This document shows positions 5,602 to 6,725 of a stretch of DNA of 6,725 bases, in pieces. The stretch spans positions 1 through 6,725 of the forward strand of contig CBFCZU010000232.1 of assembly GCA_965602635.1 (NCBI GenBank), written 5' to 3'. The DNA comes from CBFCZU01 sp965602635. GTDB taxonomy: Bacteria; Planctomycetota; Phycisphaerae; SM23-33. Under the pieces are notes generated by a model. That model worked only from the letters and a program-made list of their open reading frames with translations. It was not told the DNA's origin and did no database searches. Numbering within the stretch: the stretch's first letter is position 1; each line of letters begins with the position of its first letter. A program made the position numbers and the translations under genes.

Positions 5602-5671
5602 ATCCGCTCGTGCTTGCGCTACAATGCATGCGGGGCTGGCGCCGCAGTGTGCTGGGCAGAGGGAGTAGCGT

Positions 5672-6310
5672 GTGGATCCGTTCGATTGGAACGTGGTGAT
5701 CGCGGGCCGTTGGAACCGGGCCATCCTCACCCCGAAGGGGGTGGCGCGCTTCGTGTACGCGCTCGAGGAGGACCAGAACCTGCGCATCGAGGTGCCGGTG
5801 GACGGCCTGTCTCCCTATCGGGTGTTCCACCCGGACGGGGACATCTTCGTCAGCCACGACCCGTTCCGCCTTCTGATCAACCTCAAGACGCCGGGGTACC
5901 CAGCCTTGGGCAAGGCCATGCGCGCGGGAGCCACGGCCCTGGAGAGGCTTCCCGTCACCCCGGTGACCGCCGCCGGCTTCAATGTGAAGTTCCGCACGAC
6001 GGAGCCGCTCGACCTTGACCACCTGGGCTCGACAGGGGCCGACGATAGGCTCAGCGACGGCGGATTCGCCATGCGAGCGAGAACCTTCGGCCGTGTGCTG
6101 GCCTTCGGCGACGGTGAGCTCAACGTCGCGATCATGACCGATGACGACGAGACCGTGTTGCACTGCAACTTCCACCGCGGGTCCGAGGACAAGCCAGACC
6201 TGATCGCGTGGCTCAGCATGGAGCCCGACGACGTGCGCAGGACCGTGCGAAACCTGTGCGAGAGCCTGAGTCTGCCCGCCGAGGAGCCCAGCGATGACGC
6301 CGCTGCCTGA
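5672..6310 (+). CDS. Conserved-looking hypothetical protein, first gene of an operon
   Basis: A 212-aa soluble protein starting at GTG 5672, chosen for GGGAG 6 nt upstream and the promoter at 5573-5601. I do not recognise the family by name. The N-terminus, FDWNVVIAGRWNRAILTPKGVARFVYAL (about 4-31), is well structured. An alternating beta-rich part follows (LRIEVPVDGLSPYRVFHPDGDIFVSHDPFRLLINL), then a helix and the motif LPVTPVTAAGFNVKFRTTEPLDL (about 92-114). The C-terminal half has strands around LNVAIMTDDDETVLHCNFHRG and an acidic, Ala-rich tail. There is no membrane segment, signal peptide or visible catalytic motif. Third-position G/C use and the absence of breaks support a real gene. 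Its 3' end overlaps the next gene by 17 nt, implying translational coupling. Its role may be binding or structural; this is not demonstrated. Confidence 0.85.
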   Translation: MDPFDWNVVIAGRWNRAILTPKGVARFVYALEEDQNLRIEVPVDGLSPYRVFHPDGDIFVSHDPFRLLINLKTPGYPALGKAMRAGATALERLPVTPVTAAGFNVKFRTTEPLDLDHLGSTGADDRLSDGGFAMRARTFGRVLAFGDGELNVAIMTDDDETVLHCNFHRGSEDKPDLIAWLSMEPDDVRRTVRNLCESLSLPAEEPSDDAAA

Positions 6311-6530
6311 CCACGACGAGGAGAACGGGACGAGCAACGGGGCCCCCGGCGGGGGCCGCCACCTGGTGGCGGAACCCGGGCAACCCGACCGGCTCCCCAA
6401 CAGCACCGCCAGCGGACCCGCCAAGAAGGGGCGCGTGGTGGTGTCCGCTCGCCTCGAGGGCACTGCTCGGCTCCGATACACGCCGCGCGACCCCGGGGTG
6501 GGCTCGATGGACACGTCCACCGAGGCATAG
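6294..6530 (+). CDS. Small, probably disordered protein, second gene of the operon
   Basis: A 78-aa protein whose ATG (6294) lies inside the end of the preceding gene, with GAGGAG 8 nt upstream. Its composition is rich in Gly, Pro, Ser, Thr and charged residues (for example ENGTSNGAPGGGRH and NSTASGPAKKGR), so most of it is probably disordered. A short beta-like stretch, RVVVSARLEGTARLRY, lies at about 47-62. No family is recognised. The stop at 6528-6530 is 2 nt before the next start, so it fits a compact three-gene unit. Its small size leaves some doubt that it is a functional protein rather than a bridging frame. Confidence 0.6.
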   Translation: MTPLPDHDEENGTSNGAPGGGRHLVAEPGQPDRLPNSTASGPAKKGRVVVSARLEGTARLRYTPRDPGVGSMDTSTEA

Positions 6531-6532
6531 GC

Positions 6533-6725
6533 ATGGCCGACGCCGCGCCGGTAGGGCATTGGACCTACGCGCCATTCACCCCCCATGACGACCTCGAGCA
6601 AGGGGACATCCTCTCGGTTGGCCCCCAACTGGCCGAGGTGATCGCTCAGGCGCACCGGTACTTCCTCGACCCCAAGTACGCCGCGTTCGTGGTACTCACC
6701 CAGACCTGCGATCTGGTGCGCCGGG
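6533..6725 (+). CDS. Hypothetical protein, 3' end cut by the window edge
   Basis: This open frame starts at ATG 6533, 2 nt after the previous stop, and runs off the window after 64 codons. The visible part begins MADAAPVGHWTYAPFTPHDDLEQGDIL. A helix follows (ELA/EVIAQAHRYF region), then a hydrophobic strand ending in FVVLTQTCDLVRR. The pairing of an early QGDIL with a later TQTCDL suggests a conserved fold with a Cys-Asp pair, but I cannot name the family or a function. GAGG in the end of the previous gene may be its ribosome-binding site. Spacing indicates co-transcription with the two genes before it. Confidence 0.7.
   Translation, partial: MADAAPVGHWTYAPFTPHDDLEQGDILSVGPQLAEVIAQAHRYFLDPKYAAFVVLTQTCDLVRR

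Noticed and set aside
4124..6655. An 843-codon open frame on the minus strand
   Set aside because: It lies opposite the terminase-like gene and the 3' operon. It is dominated by Val, Arg, Ala and Gly without domain motifs, as expected for an antisense frame in G+C-rich DNA.

Overview
The window comes from a high-G+C bacterium. Coding sequence favours G or C at third codon positions throughout, and four intergenic regions carry matches to the housekeeping sigma-70 promoter consensus. No rRNA, tRNA or single-copy marker is present, so the phylum cannot be fixed. A G+C-rich environmental lineage (Planctomycetota-, Rokubacteria- or Deltaproteobacteria-like) is a guess. The region looks like an accessory island: orphan secretion-tube genes, one phage packaging gene, unrecognised small proteins and several families of intergenic repeats.

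Layout. (1) 102-482 (+): a short protein with a weak resemblance to sigma-70 region 2. (2) 483-884: an intergenic region with three perfect 11-bp-stem palindromes, then a strong promoter. (3) 885-1355 (+) and 1462-1953 (-): two different Hcp-family (type VI secretion tube) proteins, convergent, each with its own promoter. (4) 2204-3115 (-): an unrecognised aromatic-rich protein of about 300 aa with a small-residue hydrophobic C-terminus, on the same strand as the second hcp and upstream of it, also with its own promoter. (5) 3331-3654 (+): a 107-aa coiled-coil protein. (6) 3655-4117: a repeat region with GTGACGC heptamers in one orientation on its left, the inverted orientation on its right, and two hairpins between. 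(7) 4118-5455 (+): a large-terminase-like protein with an intact ATPase but Ala where the nuclease motif normally has Asp. (8) 5672 to the window edge (+): a promoter followed by three tightly packed genes of unknown function, the last cut by the edge.

How the parts may work together. The two Hcp proteins and the unknown gene beside them are the best candidate for a functional group. Hcp stacks as hexameric rings and in some systems carries or protects a cognate effector encoded nearby. No TssB/C, TssM, ClpV, VgrG or PAAR gene is in the window, so the group would depend on an apparatus elsewhere or have another role. The terminase has no small subunit, portal or capsid gene beside it, which suggests a phage remnant or domesticated gene. 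The 3'-terminal operon looks independent.
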